Shown: positions 24,965-33,983 of the stretch, in pieces
How positions within the stretch are numbered: position 1 is the first letter of the stretch
Layout: the number at the start of each line of letters is the position of its first letter
NCBI RefSeq assembly: GCF_014207095.1
Contig: NZ_JACHBG010000012.1
Span: 94,998-158,997 of the forward strand
DNA length: 64,000 nucleotides
Direction: 5' to 3'
Source: Martinezella lusitana
GTDB lineage: Bacteria > Pseudomonadota > Alphaproteobacteria > Rhizobiales > Rhizobiaceae
Made by a program: the position numbers and the translations under genes
The notes under the pieces: generated by a model
Database searches by the model: none
Seen by the model: the letters and a program-made list of their open reading frames with translations, nothing else
Told to the model about the DNA's origin: nothing

Positions 24965-26902
24965 ATGTCATTTCTCCAGAATGCCAAAATCAGGACGAAA
25001 GTACTCTCCATCATCATCCCGATCTGCCTGATCGGGGTTGCAAGCGTCTTCTTTATATCGAGCCAATATAAGGATAGCGTTGGCACCTATTCGAATTTCA
25101 TTTCGAAGGATGAGACAGCGGCCGTCGAGATGTCCAGAGCCAGCCAGCGGCTGACAGCACTGAGCTACAATGCCTATCAAATCCTGGTCTACAGCAGGAA
25201 AGACCCGGCAATGGCGACGTTTTCGAAAGATTACGAGGAGAACAAGACTGTTCTTCTCGCTCGCGTCGCGACAGCCAAACAGTTGATTCCAGCCGAAGCG
25301 GATGCGATCGACAAGCTGGCTGCGAAGGCAAATGACATTGTTGCGCTGACCGATCGGGCCGTGAAGGCTGGGCTGGTCGATGACAACGATACGGCCACCA
25401 CGCTTCTGAAGCAGGCAGATCCCCTCATCAAAGATGAAGTCCTTGCCGTCCGCCACTGGCTCGATACCTTAAACGACAACATCAACACCAAGAGCGATAA
25501 ACTTGATGAGCATGCATCGAGCACGATCACCAATACGCTTGTCGCACTCGGTTTTCTCTTTGCCGCGGCAATCCTGATCGCAATTCTTGTTTCTGCCCGC
25601 GGTATCACCACACCTATCGAGCGACTGCGAGCCCGTATGGTATCGCTTGCCGACGGCCATACGGACGAACAGATCTCAGGCCTTGGCCGCAAGGACGAGG
25701 TTGGTCAGATGGCGGCGGCAGTCTCTGTATTTCGCGACAATGCGCTCGAGCGTATTCGCTTGGAGCAGGAAGCTGCCGCAGGGCGAAGCCTCTCTGAACG
25801 GGAAAGACTGGAACGTGAGGCGCAGAAGGCCAAGGACGCGGCCGATACTCAATTCGCCGTTGATGGGCTGGCGAGCGGCTTGTCTGAGCTTTCGAATGGC
25901 AACATGGTCTATCGCATCGAGAAGCCTTTCGTCGCCCACCTCGATCAGCTGAGGACGAACTTCAACGCGTCGATGGCAAAGCTTGAGGAGACGCTGCGCG
26001 CGGTCGGTCAGGGCGGTCAAGCGATCGCAGCCGGTGCCAGCCAAATCCGCTCGGCGGCCGACGATCTCTCCAAACGCACTGAGCAGCAAGCGGCCTCGGT
26101 GGAGGAGACCGCCGCGGCACTCGAGGAAATCACCACCACGGTCAAGGATTCCACCCGGCGGGCGGAAGAGGCGAGCTCGTTGGTCGGACGGGCCCGCGTC
26201 GGCGCCGAAAAGTCCGGCGAAGTCATGCGCGAGGCGATCGCCGCCATGGAGGCCATCTCGAAATCGTCGAGCGAGATCAGCAACATCATCGGCGTCATCG
26301 ACGATATCGCCTTCCAGACAAATCTGCTCGCTCTCAATGCAGGGGTTGAAGCGGCACGAGCTGGCGAAGCCGGCAAGGGATTTGCCGTCGTTGCTCAGGA
26401 AGTGCGTGAGCTTGCTCAGCGTTCGGCAAAGGCTGCCAAGGAAATCAAGGCACTGATTTCGACGTCCGGCCAGCAGGTCGACAGCGGCGTGGATCTCGTG
26501 TCGCGAACTGGGCAGTCGCTTCAGCAGATCGTCAAGGAAGTCGAAGACATCGATCGCAATGTCCGTGCGATCGTCGAGGCCGCGCGTGAGCAGGCAACCG
26601 GATTGCAGGAGATCAACACTGCGGTCAACACCATCGATCAGGGTACGCAGCAGAATGCAGCCATGGTCGAGGAGTCCACGGCTGCGAGCTACAGCCTGTC
26701 CAAAGAAGTCACTGCCTTGAACGAGCTGCTTGGACAGTTCGCGCTCAATGGCGACCGCGGCCAGTCACGACCCGCAATGGCGACGGAGCAGTCGAAAGCC
26801 GCCGCTTCGCCGGCGCGTTCGCTGCGGTCACGTATCGCCGGTGCGTTTACGGGCTCGGGCGGCGCGACTGCTGCTGCGGCCTCCTCATGGGAAGAGTTTT
26901 GA
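24965..26902 (+). CDS. membrane methyl-accepting chemotaxis protein with C-terminal SWEEF tether
   Basis: A 645-residue chemoreceptor. Helix TM1 (about 12-32, VLSIIIPICLIGVASVFFIS) is followed by a periplasmic helical-bundle sensor (about 33-190) and TM2 (about 197-218). A HAMP domain (TTPIERLRARMVSLADG) and a second HAMP-like unit come next, then the MCP signalling domain with DDIAFQTNLLALNAGVEAAR near 455-475. The C-terminus ends SWEEF, an aromatic-acidic pentapeptide like the NWETF tether that recruits CheR/CheB. The start is the ATG at 24965; the longer frame to 24839 adds an arginine-rich stretch ahead of the first membrane helix. An intrinsic terminator follows. The ligand is not predictable. 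Confidence 0.9.
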   Translation: MSFLQNAKIRTKVLSIIIPICLIGVASVFFISSQYKDSVGTYSNFISKDETAAVEMSRASQRLTALSYNAYQILVYSRKDPAMATFSKDYEENKTVLLARVATAKQLIPAEADAIDKLAAKANDIVALTDRAVKAGLVDDNDTATTLLKQADPLIKDEVLAVRHWLDTLNDNINTKSDKLDEHASSTITNTLVALGFLFAAAILIAILVSARGITTPIERLRARMVSLADGHTDEQISGLGRKDEVGQMAAAVSVFRDNALERIRLEQEAAAGRSLSERERLEREAQKAKDAADTQFAVDGLASGLSELSNGNMVYRIEKPFVAHLDQLRTNFNASMAKLEETLRAVGQGGQAIAAGASQIRSAADDLSKRTEQQAASVEETAAALEEITTTVKDSTRRAEEASSLVGRARVGAEKSGEVMREAIAAMEAISKSSSEISNIIGVIDDIAFQTNLLALNAGVEAARAGEAGKGFAVVAQEVRELAQRSAKAAKEIKALISTSGQQVDSGVDLVSRTGQSLQQIVKEVEDIDRNVRAIVEAAREQATGLQEINTAVNTIDQGTQQNAAMVEESTAASYSLSKEVTALNELLGQFALNGDRGQSRPAMATEQSKAAASPARSLRSRIAGAFTGSGGATAAAASSWEEF

Positions 26903-26949
26903 TGCCGGACATGTATAATTGCCAATAAGCAATTGATAACAAGAAGTTT

Positions 26950-26984
26950 AATGACCGCGGCTTTGCAAGTCGCGGTCATTTTCG
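26950..26984 (+). terminator. terminator of the chemoreceptor gene, probably bidirectional
   Basis: AATGACCGCG (26950-26959) pairs perfectly with CGCGGTCATT (26971-26980), followed by TTTCGTT. It lies between the chemoreceptor gene and the convergent pit gene. Confidence 0.8.
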
Positions 26985-27005
26985 TTCATCGTCGCTTCTG
27001 CTTGC

Positions 27006-28010
27006 TTACCTGAAAAGCTGCATGCCCCAGTAGGAAAGTGCAGAGATCGCTGCCGCCGCCGGCAGTGTAATGATCCAGGCGATCACGATATTGCCCGCGA
27101 TACCCCAGCGTACCGCCGAAACGCGACGAGCGGCACCAACACCAATGATGGCGCCGGTGATGGTGTGGGTGGTGGATACCGGTATGCCAAGCCAGGTCGC
27201 GGCAAAGAGCGTCAGCGCGCCACCGGTCTCCGCGCAGAATCCCTGCATCGGATTGAGACGGGTAATCTTCGAGCCCATCGTGTGCACGATCCGCCATCCG
27301 CCAAACAGTGTGCCGAGCGCCATGGCTGTCTGGCAGGAAAGCACGACCCATAGCGGAACATGGAAGGAACCTCCGCCATATCCTTGGGAATAAAGGAGAA
27401 TGGCGATGATGCCCATGGTCTTCTGCGCATCGTTGCCGCCGTGTCCCAGCGAATAGAGCGACGCCGAGAAGAACTGCAGGATGCGGAATGTGCTGTCGAC
27501 GGCAAAGGGTGTCTGTCGCACGAATAGCCAAGTCACGATCAGGACGAGGAATAGCGCCAGGATAAAACCGATCAAGGGTGACATCATGATCGCGCCGGCC
27601 GTCTTGAAGACACCGAGCCAGACGATCGAGCTTACGCCGACCTTGGCGAGGCCGGCGCCGATCAACCCGCCGACCAGCGCATGCGACGAGCTGGAGGGTA
27701 TCCCAAATATCCAGGTGACGATGTTCCAGACGATCGCTCCCAGCAGTGCGGCGAAGATGACGGAGGCATCGACGATACTCGGATCGATAATGCCGGTTCC
27801 GAGCGTCTCGGCCACATGCAACCCGAAAAAGAGGAAAGCGATGAAGTTGAAGAACGCTGCCCACAGGACCGCATATTGCGGCCGCAGGACACGGGTCGAC
27901 ACGATGGTGGCGATGGAATTTGCTGCATCATGAAGCCCGTTCAGAAAGTCGAAGAACAAGGCAGTGGCGATGATCCCTATCAGCAAGGGAAAGGCGAGGG
28001 TGGCCTCCAT
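27006..28010 (-). CDS. pit: low-affinity inorganic phosphate transporter Pit
   Basis: A 334-residue PiT-family phosphate transporter with about 10 membrane helices. The two signature repeats are visible: FLNGLHDAANSIATIVSTRVL near 23-43 and LGHGGNDAQKTMGIIAILLY near 193-212. Pit proteins import metal-phosphate with protons. The length matches Sinorhizobium Pit. The stop codon of the upstream DUF47 gene overlaps its start (TGATG), so the two are translationally coupled, as in the S. meliloti orfA-pit operon. Confidence 0.94.
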   Translation of the reverse strand: MEATLAFPLLIGIIATALFFDFLNGLHDAANSIATIVSTRVLRPQYAVLWAAFFNFIAFLFFGLHVAETLGTGIIDPSIVDASVIFAALLGAIVWNIVTWIFGIPSSSSHALVGGLIGAGLAKVGVSSIVWLGVFKTAGAIMMSPLIGFILALFLVLIVTWLFVRQTPFAVDSTFRILQFFSASLYSLGHGGNDAQKTMGIIAILLYSQGYGGGSFHVPLWVVLSCQTAMALGTLFGGWRIVHTMGSKITRLNPMQGFCAETGGALTLFAATWLGIPVSTTHTITGAIIGVGAARRVSAVRWGIAGNIVIAWIITLPAAAAISALSYWGMQLFR

Positions 28011-28651
28011 CAGACGCTCTCGAGCACGATGCCGTTGATCTCATTGGCGACGTCCTCGAAGCGGTCGACAACCTTCTCCAGTTCGCCGTATATCTCGCTG
28101 CCGATGATAAAGGCCATGGCATTGGAGGCGCCGTAATTGCGGAACAGATCCTTCAGTCCCTGGTCGTGGAGTTCGTCGGCGCGACCCTCCACCTTGACGA
28201 TCTCTTCCGTGAGATTGGCAAGCTTGGAGGCATTGGGACCCATGCGATCGAGAAGAGGAACGGCCTCGGCGACGAGATGCGCGGCTCTGACGATCACTTC
28301 GCCCATCTGCTGCATGCCGGGATCGAAGCTTTTCTGCTCGAACAACCGGATGGTTTTCACCGTCTTGTGCATCATGTCGATGGCGTCATCCATGGACATG
28401 ATGAGATCCTTGATGTCGCCGCGGTCGAATGGCGTGATGAAGCTGCGCCGCACCGCAAGCAGCACATCGCGCGTGATGCCGTCAGCCTGATTTTCAAGCT
28501 CTATGATCCGCCGGCCTTTCGCGTCGATGTCCTTGCCGGCCAAAAGTTCGTTCAGGGCTTCAGCAGCGCCGACGATCGTGCGCGAGTGCTGCGCGAAGAG
28601 ATCGAAAAAACGATCCTCGCGCGGCATGAGTTTGCGAAACCAGCCTAACAT
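28010..28651 (-). CDS. Pit accessory protein, DUF47/PhoU-like (OrfA)
   Basis: A 213-residue all-helical protein of the DUF47 (PhoU-like) family, partner of Pit in phosphate uptake and probably cytoplasmic. PhoU-like repeats appear as EDRFFDLFAQHSRTIVGAAE near 11-30 and ELENQADGITRDVLLAVRRS near 51-70, and the protein ends DVANEINGIVLESV. The start is ATG 28651 with GGAG six bases upstream; an in-frame ATG at 28666 has no ribosome site. A PHO-box-like direct repeat lies 19-40 bases before the start. In S. meliloti the homologous operon is repressed through PhoB when phosphate is scarce. Confidence 0.9.
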   Translation of the reverse strand: MLGWFRKLMPREDRFFDLFAQHSRTIVGAAEALNELLAGKDIDAKGRRIIELENQADGITRDVLLAVRRSFITPFDRGDIKDLIMSMDDAIDMMHKTVKTIRLFEQKSFDPGMQQMGEVIVRAAHLVAEAVPLLDRMGPNASKLANLTEEIVKVEGRADELHDQGLKDLFRNYGASNAMAFIIGSEIYGELEKVVDRFEDVANEINGIVLESV

Positions 28652-28669
28652 CAAAACTCCATGCATTTA

Positions 28670-28691
28670 TTGTCATGAAACCGTCATAATT
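28670..28691. promoter_or_regulatory. PHO-box-like site upstream of orfA-pit
   Basis: TTGTCAT and CCGTCAT start 11 bases apart (28670 and 28681), matching the PhoB direct-repeat form (CTGTCAT-N4-CTGTCAT). The repeats read on the plus strand, opposite to orfA-pit, and sit close to the start codon, which suits repression. CCGTCA-TAAT-TGACGG (28681-28696) also forms a short perfect dyad. Confidence 0.65.
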
Positions 28692-28761
28692 GACGGAGCG
28701 CGGCTTGGAAAGTCGCGTGTTCTCGATGTTCTGTGGGTAGAGCTAACGGCTGTTTAGGTAA

Positions 28762-29835
28762 TCAGTCGCGTAGAAGGGGCAGCAATTGATCCCCCTGGCG
28801 CTGAATTTCCGTCAGGTAGGGCGTATCCGACAGGACGAAATGCGTGATGCCCAGCTCTCTGTATTTGCGCAGCGAGCGGGCAACCTCTTCTGCCGACCCA
28901 ACCAGCCATGTGGTCCCGGCGCCGCCGCCACCGAATCTGCCCGGTGCGGTGTAAAGGTTATCGTCGAGTACATCGCCGCGTGCATTGAGGTCGAACAAGC
29001 GTCTCTGTCCGACTGCAATGGACTGCCGGTGATCATGCCAGCCTGTGCCGTTATCTTCAGCCATCCTGGCGACTTTTGCTTCGGCGTCCGCCCACGCCTC
29101 TGCGCTGGTCTCGCGCACGAGCGTGGTGATGCGCAAGCCGAATTCCAGCGGAGCGAGATTGCGATCGAGCGCCTTGCTCAGCGACTTCAAGCGCTCGATC
29201 CGTTCGCGTACGCCATCAAGCGGCTCACCCCAGAAGAGCTGAACGTCCGCCTCGGTGGCCGCCACGCTTTCGGCCGCCTCCGAAGCGCCGCCGAAATAGA
29301 GCTTGGGGTGCCTGCGCTCGCCGCAAGCCTGAATCCGCGGCGCTGCCGTTGATTCGGCAACGCGGAAGTGTTCACCCTCATAAGTAACGCTCTCTTCGGT
29401 CCAAAGCTTGCGAACCAGCCGCATGAATTCCCGGGTGCGGGTATATCGCTGCGCTTGATCTCCCTCGCTGTCGCCATAAGCGGCGAGATTGTCCTTGCCG
29501 GAGACTATGTTGACGCGCACGCGGCCGCCGCTCAGCTGATCCAATGTGGCGGCCGCGGATGCGAATTGTGCAGGCCGCCAATAGCCGGGGCGAATGGCGA
29601 TCAACGGCTCGAAGCTTGTGGTTCTTGCGGTAAGAGCGGTGGCAACGGTGAAGGTATCAGGCCGCCCCCAGCCGGTGCCGATCAGCGCGCCTTTCCAGCC
29701 ATGCTCTTCCAGCGCCTTGGCGTGGTTCGTCAACGTTTCCAGGCTGTTGTGGCTTTCGACTGTGGAGTCGCCTCGATGGCCGGGCTTCGTGTCATTGGGA
29801 ATGTACCAGAGAAATTCGCTGCTGCTCATGACCAT
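28762..29835 (-). CDS. ssuD: FMNH2-dependent alkanesulfonate monooxygenase SsuD
   Basis: An LLM-class enzyme of about 357 residues that cleaves alkanesulfonates to aldehyde and sulfite, supplying sulfur. SsuD features include FLWYIPNDTKPGHRGD near the N-terminus, ALIGTGWGRPDTFTVATAL, FEPLIAIRPGYWRPAQFA, GGRVRVNIVSGKDNLAAYGD, HPKLYFGGASEAAE and the C-terminal TTWLVGSAEEVARSL. The annotated frame begins with GTG at 29886; ATGs at 29835 and 29829 (MSSSEFLWYIP) fit known SsuD starts better. It is the last gene of tauABC-ssuD on the minus strand. No SsuE-type FMN reductase is adjacent, so reduced flavin must come from elsewhere. Confidence 0.9.
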   Translation of the reverse strand: MVMSSSEFLWYIPNDTKPGHRGDSTVESHNSLETLTNHAKALEEHGWKGALIGTGWGRPDTFTVATALTARTTSFEPLIAIRPGYWRPAQFASAAATLDQLSGGRVRVNIVSGKDNLAAYGDSEGDQAQRYTRTREFMRLVRKLWTEESVTYEGEHFRVAESTAAPRIQACGERRHPKLYFGGASEAAESVAATEADVQLFWGEPLDGVRERIERLKSLSKALDRNLAPLEFGLRITTLVRETSAEAWADAEAKVARMAEDNGTGWHDHRQSIAVGQRRLFDLNARGDVLDDNLYTAPGRFGGGGAGTTWLVGSAEEVARSLRKYRELGITHFVLSDTPYLTEIQRQGDQLLPLLRD

Positions 29836-29901
29836 GCCTGCATGTATTGGATGGGAAGGTATCGCCGCGACGGAGATGGGTGACACCCGTCCATCATGCG
29901 C

Positions 29902-30756
29902 TCAGAGTTTGCCCTTCCACGGAACGAGAACTGCTTCGAGAATGCGGATCGTCGCCGTGAAGGCAAAGGCGCAAAGGGCGATTATGCCGATGCCGACGAA
30001 GACGACGTCGGTTGCCAGGAATTGTGATGCCGACATGATCATGAAACCGATGCCGCGCGTCGAGGCGATGAGTTCCGCCGCCACCAGCGTTCCCCAGCCA
30101 ATACCGAAGGCAATTCTGACGCCGGTCAGGATCTCCGGCAAGGCCGAAGGCAGGACGATGGAAAGGAAGAGTTGCAGCCGGTTTGCGCCGAGCGAACGCG
30201 CTGCATTGACACGCTCGAGAGGAAGCGAGCGCACACCGGCCTGAGCGGACAGGCAGATCGGTGCAAACATGGCGAGTACCAGCAGGGTGATCTTGGAGGT
30301 TTCGCCGATGCCGAGCCAGATGATCATCAGCGGCAGGTAGGAAAGCGGAGGCAGCGGCCAGTAGAATTCGATCGGCGTGTCCAGAATCCCCTTCGCCCAG
30401 CGGCTAAGGCCCATCAGCAGGCCGGCAGGAATGCCGACCGCAATCGCAATCGCCGCCGCGACGACGATACGAAACAGGCTTGCGATTATGTGTTCCGAGA
30501 GTGAGGCGCCAGCATAGCCATCGCGGTAGATGACGCCGATTTGCGTCAGGACTTCGTCGGGCCGCGGGAGAAAGAGGTGGGAGACCAGGCCGAGCTTGGA
30601 GACGAACCACCAGGCGCCCAAAAAGACAATTCCGGTTACGAGGCTGATCGCGATTGTCGGCTTCGCACCGACGCCGAATCCGGGCATGCGAACAAGCTTT
30701 GCTTTTACTTCCGGCGAACGGACGGAAACGGGGCGAGTGCCAGTAATGTCGGTCAT
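29902..30756 (-). CDS. tauC: taurine/sulfonate ABC transporter permease TauC
   Basis: A 284-residue inner-membrane permease with about six helices. The ABC-permease EAA loop is visible around residues 180-205 (LERVNAARSLGANRLQLFL and IVLPSALPEILTGVRIAFG). It resembles TauC/SsuC, the sulfonate-nitrate-taurine group. Its start overlaps the end of tauB by four bases (ATGA), so the genes are coupled, and it precedes ssuD by about 66 bases. Confidence 0.9.
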   Translation of the reverse strand: MTDITGTRPVSVRSPEVKAKLVRMPGFGVGAKPTIAISLVTGIVFLGAWWFVSKLGLVSHLFLPRPDEVLTQIGVIYRDGYAGASLSEHIIASLFRIVVAAAIAIAVGIPAGLLMGLSRWAKGILDTPIEFYWPLPPLSYLPLMIIWLGIGETSKITLLVLAMFAPICLSAQAGVRSLPLERVNAARSLGANRLQLFLSIVLPSALPEILTGVRIAFGIGWGTLVAAELIASTRGIGFMIMSASQFLATDVVFVGIGIIALCAFAFTATIRILEAVLVPWKGKL

Positions 30757-31541
30757 GCCGCGCTCCTGATATTGTCTGCATTGTGAAGGATCGCGCGAAT
30801 TTCCTCTCTGAGTTCGGCAAATTCGCGGGAAGTGGTGATCGACCGCGCATCGCCGTTGGCGGCCAGACGATGCACGAAATCGAGATTGAAGCGGGCGACG
30901 ACCCGGCCCGGCCGCGGCGACATCACCAGCACCTCGGTGCCCAGAAACAGGGCCTCTTCGATCGAATGGGTAATGAAGAAGATCCGCTTGTTGGTTCTGG
31001 CCCAGATGGAGATGAGTAGTTCCTGCATCTGCTCCCGCGTCAGGCTGTCGAGCGCGCCGAAGGGTTCGTCCATCAACAGAATGTCCGGGTCGGTTGCCAA
31101 TGCGCGGGCGATGCCCACGCGCTGACGCATTCCGCCCGAGAGTTCATAAGGCGTTGCGTTGGCAAAGTCCGTCAGCCCGACCAGACGGAGCAACTCCAAA
31201 GCACGCTCACGCCGTTCGCTGCGTCCCAGGCCCGCAAACTGCAGTCCAAGCGCGACATTATCGGCAACGGACTTCCACGGCAGCAGCGAATCTTTCTGGA
31301 AGACCACGCCACGATCCGAGCCCGGACCGGAGACAGGCCTACCATCGAGCGTGATGGATCCTTCGGAAAGCGGCAGGAAGCCGGCGATCGCATTGAGCAG
31401 GGTGGATTTGCCACAACCGGAAGAACCTAGGGCAACCACGATGCCGCGTTCGGGGATATTGAAGGAGACGCGATCGAGCGCGTGAACGGTTCTCCCGTCC
31501 CACGCTGCGAAGAATACACTGGCGTGATCGACTTGAAGCAT
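30753..31541 (-). CDS. tauB: taurine/sulfonate ABC transporter ATPase TauB
   Basis: A 262-residue ATPase. Walker A is GSSGCGKSTLLNAIAGF (near 39-55), the ABC signature is LSGGMRQRVGIARAL (near 134-148) and Walker B is DILLMDEPFGALDS (near 154-167). GPGSDRGVVFQKDSLLPWKS is characteristic of the TauB/SsuB group, and TauB is the closer match by eye. It powers import with TauA and TauC. It follows tauA by 57 bases on the same strand and overlaps tauC. Confidence 0.92.
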   Translation of the reverse strand: MLQVDHASVFFAAWDGRTVHALDRVSFNIPERGIVVALGSSGCGKSTLLNAIAGFLPLSEGSITLDGRPVSGPGSDRGVVFQKDSLLPWKSVADNVALGLQFAGLGRSERRERALELLRLVGLTDFANATPYELSGGMRQRVGIARALATDPDILLMDEPFGALDSLTREQMQELLISIWARTNKRIFFITHSIEEALFLGTEVLVMSPRPGRVVARFNLDFVHRLAANGDARSITTSREFAELREEIRAILHNADNIRSAA

Positions 31542-31598
31542 GGCTTTTTTCTCGAACGTTCGACGCCGGCGCGACAGGCACGCCGGCGTCAGGGAGGA

Positions 31599-32612
31599 TC
31601 AGTTGCTTGCGCTCACGAGCGCATCGGCTGTTACGAAGGCGCCATAGCTCGGCAGAATGTCGGAGACCTTGCCCTGGCCCTTCAGGAAGGTTGCCGTGTC
31701 CTTCAAGATTTTCGCCGCCCCCGACTTTTCGCCGCCACCGAGCCAGTCGGCCGATGCCTGTACGTCGGGTGTCAGGAGAGTAAGGTTCTTGAGCGCGGCT
31801 GCCTGCTGATCCGCAGTTCCGCCGAGCAGTTTGGCAAGTGCTTTTGCGTTGTCACTCTCCGGTCCCCAAGCCGCCTTGTCCGCGGCGAAAGAGGCATAGT
31901 ATTTGTTGATGACAGAGGCATAGGCCTTCAGGAATTGCGGGTTGTCGGCTGCGAATTTCGATGTTGCCACCCAGGCGGAAAAGGTCGGCGCGCCCTTATC
32001 AGCGACGTCCTTTGACGTGACGAGGACCTTGCCGTTTTTCTTCAATTCGCTCAGCGCCGGATCCCAGACGAAGCCGCCGTCAATATCGCCGCGATTGTAG
32101 CTGGCCACGATTTCGGGCTGCGGGACGGCGAAGACCTGCACATCCTTTTCCGTGAGGCCGAGCGACTTGATGAGAGCGAGCAACTGGTAGTGGTCGGTCG
32201 AAACCGGTGCTGCCGCGAGCTTCTTGCCCTTCAGGTCGGCGAGGGTATTGATGCCGGAGCCGTTGCGCACCACAAGCGCTTCGTCGATACCAGAGATGGA
32301 CGAGAGGTAGAAAGCCTTGACCTCAAGGCCGCGCGATGCGGCGGCTGCAAATGGGCTCGAGCCGACATAGCCGATTTGGACATCGCCCGATGCGATGGCG
32401 GCAAAGATCTCTGCTCCCGAGTTGAATTTGCGGAAGTCGATCGTGTAGCCGGTCTCCTTGGCGAAATCGCCGTTGGCAATGGCGACGGAGGAAGGCAGCG
32501 CATCGGTTTGATAGCCGACAACGACCTTCTTGTCGGCCGCATTCGCGGCAACCGCGATCGAGATGCTGGCGAGACCGAAGGCGGCCGCGGCGACGAGTTG
32601 TTTGAATTTCAT
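31599..32612 (-). CDS. tauA: taurine-type sulfonate-binding periplasmic protein TauA
   Basis: A 337-residue periplasmic binding protein with a Sec signal peptide (MKFKQLVAAAAFGLASISIA, cleavage near ANA-ADKK). The mature part is a two-lobed NitT/TauT-type fold: VVVGYQTDALPSSVAIANGD, FNSGAEIFAAIASGDVQIGY and VGSSPFAAAASRGLEVKAFY are TauA-like, and VPQPEIVASYNRGDIDGGFVW is in the second lobe. It should deliver taurine or related sulfonates to TauBC. As first gene of the operon it has an upstream region that contains the dyad also found before the 40-kb LLM operon. Confidence 0.9.
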   Translation of the reverse strand: MKFKQLVAAAAFGLASISIAVAANAADKKVVVGYQTDALPSSVAIANGDFAKETGYTIDFRKFNSGAEIFAAIASGDVQIGYVGSSPFAAAASRGLEVKAFYLSSISGIDEALVVRNGSGINTLADLKGKKLAAAPVSTDHYQLLALIKSLGLTEKDVQVFAVPQPEIVASYNRGDIDGGFVWDPALSELKKNGKVLVTSKDVADKGAPTFSAWVATSKFAADNPQFLKAYASVINKYYASFAADKAAWGPESDNAKALAKLLGGTADQQAAALKNLTLLTPDVQASADWLGGGEKSGAAKILKDTATFLKGQGKVSDILPSYGAFVTADALVSASN

Positions 32613-32712
32613 ATCTGTCCCCTTTGCCGGGCGTCCATTTCCGGCGGTTCCCTGACTTCAATGGACGAAGCCTAGCGACAAGAACGGGGTGATCGATAGA
32701 AATAACAAACTA

Positions 32713-32727
32713 TTTTTATAGACTATA
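32713..32727. promoter_or_regulatory. shared dyad operator upstream of tauABC-ssuD
   Basis: TTTTTATAGACTATA is identical over 15 bases to the sequence at 39995-40009 before the LLM/GNAT/M20 operon. Its core TATAG-A-CTATA is a perfect dyad, extended here by one base pair. It sits 100 bases upstream of the tauA start. A common sulfur-limitation regulator, perhaps a CysB/Cbl-like LysR protein, is inferred. Confidence 0.6.
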
Positions 32728-32935
32728 AGGGGAATGGTTTGTCAAATTGGCGCTCACGATGGAGTCTATGCATTTTGAAGGATGAGATGTGGCAAGGAAC
32801 GAAAGTAAGATACTGGCTCGGACGCGATGCCGAACTTCTTTCGAGCTCTACGCTTCAGCAAAGGTTCGTCCCTTGCTTTCTCCCATCCATGCTGCATGGA
32901 TAGATATCAGGAAAGTCGCAACGGCTTGCCGGGCG

Positions 32936-33679
32936 TTAGGATTGGCACTTGGGATCGATCATGTCCTCTGCAGATCCATGAGATTTGTTTTCTCCCATGA
33001 TCCTCGCCAGAATATAGAAGCCGCGCTGACCGTCCGGCAATGTCGAGCCGAAGACGCCAACGACAACGTTCTCCATGTCCGAGCGGGCTCCCTGCAGACC
33101 GTCTGCCACCAGCTTCAGAGGGTTCAGATTTGTGAGGTCGTCAGCCTTGTGGAAGAGAGCCCACCAACCGGCTCTGGTCTTCAGGCTTGTAAACCTGTCA
33201 CTTACGATTTCTGCGGCATGTGTCTTCAAGAGCGCGCGAAAGCGGGGCGTCTCGCACCCCATATGGATGTGGAGCCGATCCTGTGTGCGCCAATTGGCGG
33301 CGTTTATCGCGAGCGCAAAACGCTGCGATAAAACTCCTTCCTCGCGCAGGCCGGTGCCGGTCGATTGCTCCCGCCACGCCTCATCAAAATAGTTCGGTGC
33401 TCCTGCCGTCAGAAGTCGGGGGTCTTCGATACCGGGCACGTCGGCCAGTGGCGCAAGAATCGTGCGTTCCTTGTCGGTCGGCTCGCGCAGCACCGCGTAG
33501 GAAGACAATGGATCCTGTGCCTGAACGACTTTGAGGCACGGATACGGCGATCCCGTGAGGGTGGAATTGATCTCGCAGGCTCTGACAACCAACCCCAAAG
33601 CGGAGCGGCTGACGAATGAGCTCATGACGATAACTGCGAAGGCGAGAAAGCCAATAAGAACAACGGGACGATACTTCAT
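32936..33679 (-). CDS. cdh: CDP-diacylglycerol pyrophosphatase Cdh
   Basis: This is a 247-residue membrane-anchored hydrolase that splits CDP-diacylglycerol to phosphatidate and CMP. It has one N-terminal membrane helix (VVLIGFLAFAVIVMSSFV, near 5-22). The segment FALAINAANWRTQDRLHIHM, with cysteine shortly after, matches the Cdh active site and has the H-x-H of the HIT superfamily. The C-terminal ENVVVGVFGSTLPDGQRGFYIL also fits. E. coli Cdh has 251 residues. I start at ATG 33679; the longer frame to 34009 runs into the neighbouring LysR gene and adds sequence unlike the family. Nothing nearby suggests a specific role in lipid turnover. Confidence 0.85.
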   Translation of the reverse strand: MKYRPVVLIGFLAFAVIVMSSFVSRSALGLVVRACEINSTLTGSPYPCLKVVQAQDPLSSYAVLREPTDKERTILAPLADVPGIEDPRLLTAGAPNYFDEAWREQSTGTGLREEGVLSQRFALAINAANWRTQDRLHIHMGCETPRFRALLKTHAAEIVSDRFTSLKTRAGWWALFHKADDLTNLNPLKLVADGLQGARSDMENVVVGVFGSTLPDGQRGFYILARIMGENKSHGSAEDMIDPKCQS

Positions 33680-33983
33680 GCGTGATTTCGTATTTTTGCT
33701 CACAAGCCGATCATTTCCAAAGACCTGATTGTCATCATACTCCAACTTCAATGTCTTTTGATAGGCGAAGAGAAGCCGCTGGCGCCAGGATTCTGGCCAG
33801 GCCACCGTTGCGGCTGGCGAAACATTGATATCTCCAGACTCATTGTCTGGAAAAGTGGTAGGAATGCACAACCCTTCTCCAAGGATATCTATCGATTCGC
33901 AGGGCGCCGACGAGCAAATGCGTTTGTCCGGATGTGCAGCCCTATGGACGATCGCCGTCAATCTCGACCGTTTCGAGAGGCCG
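33680..33983. other. 304-base gap between cdh and a LysR gene
   Basis: The only open frame continues that of cdh on the minus strand and shows no family similarity. A short dyad, CCAGAC-TCATT-GTCTGG (33834-33850), is present without a T-run. It may serve as leader or promoter for cdh; I see nothing else. Confidence 0.45.
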
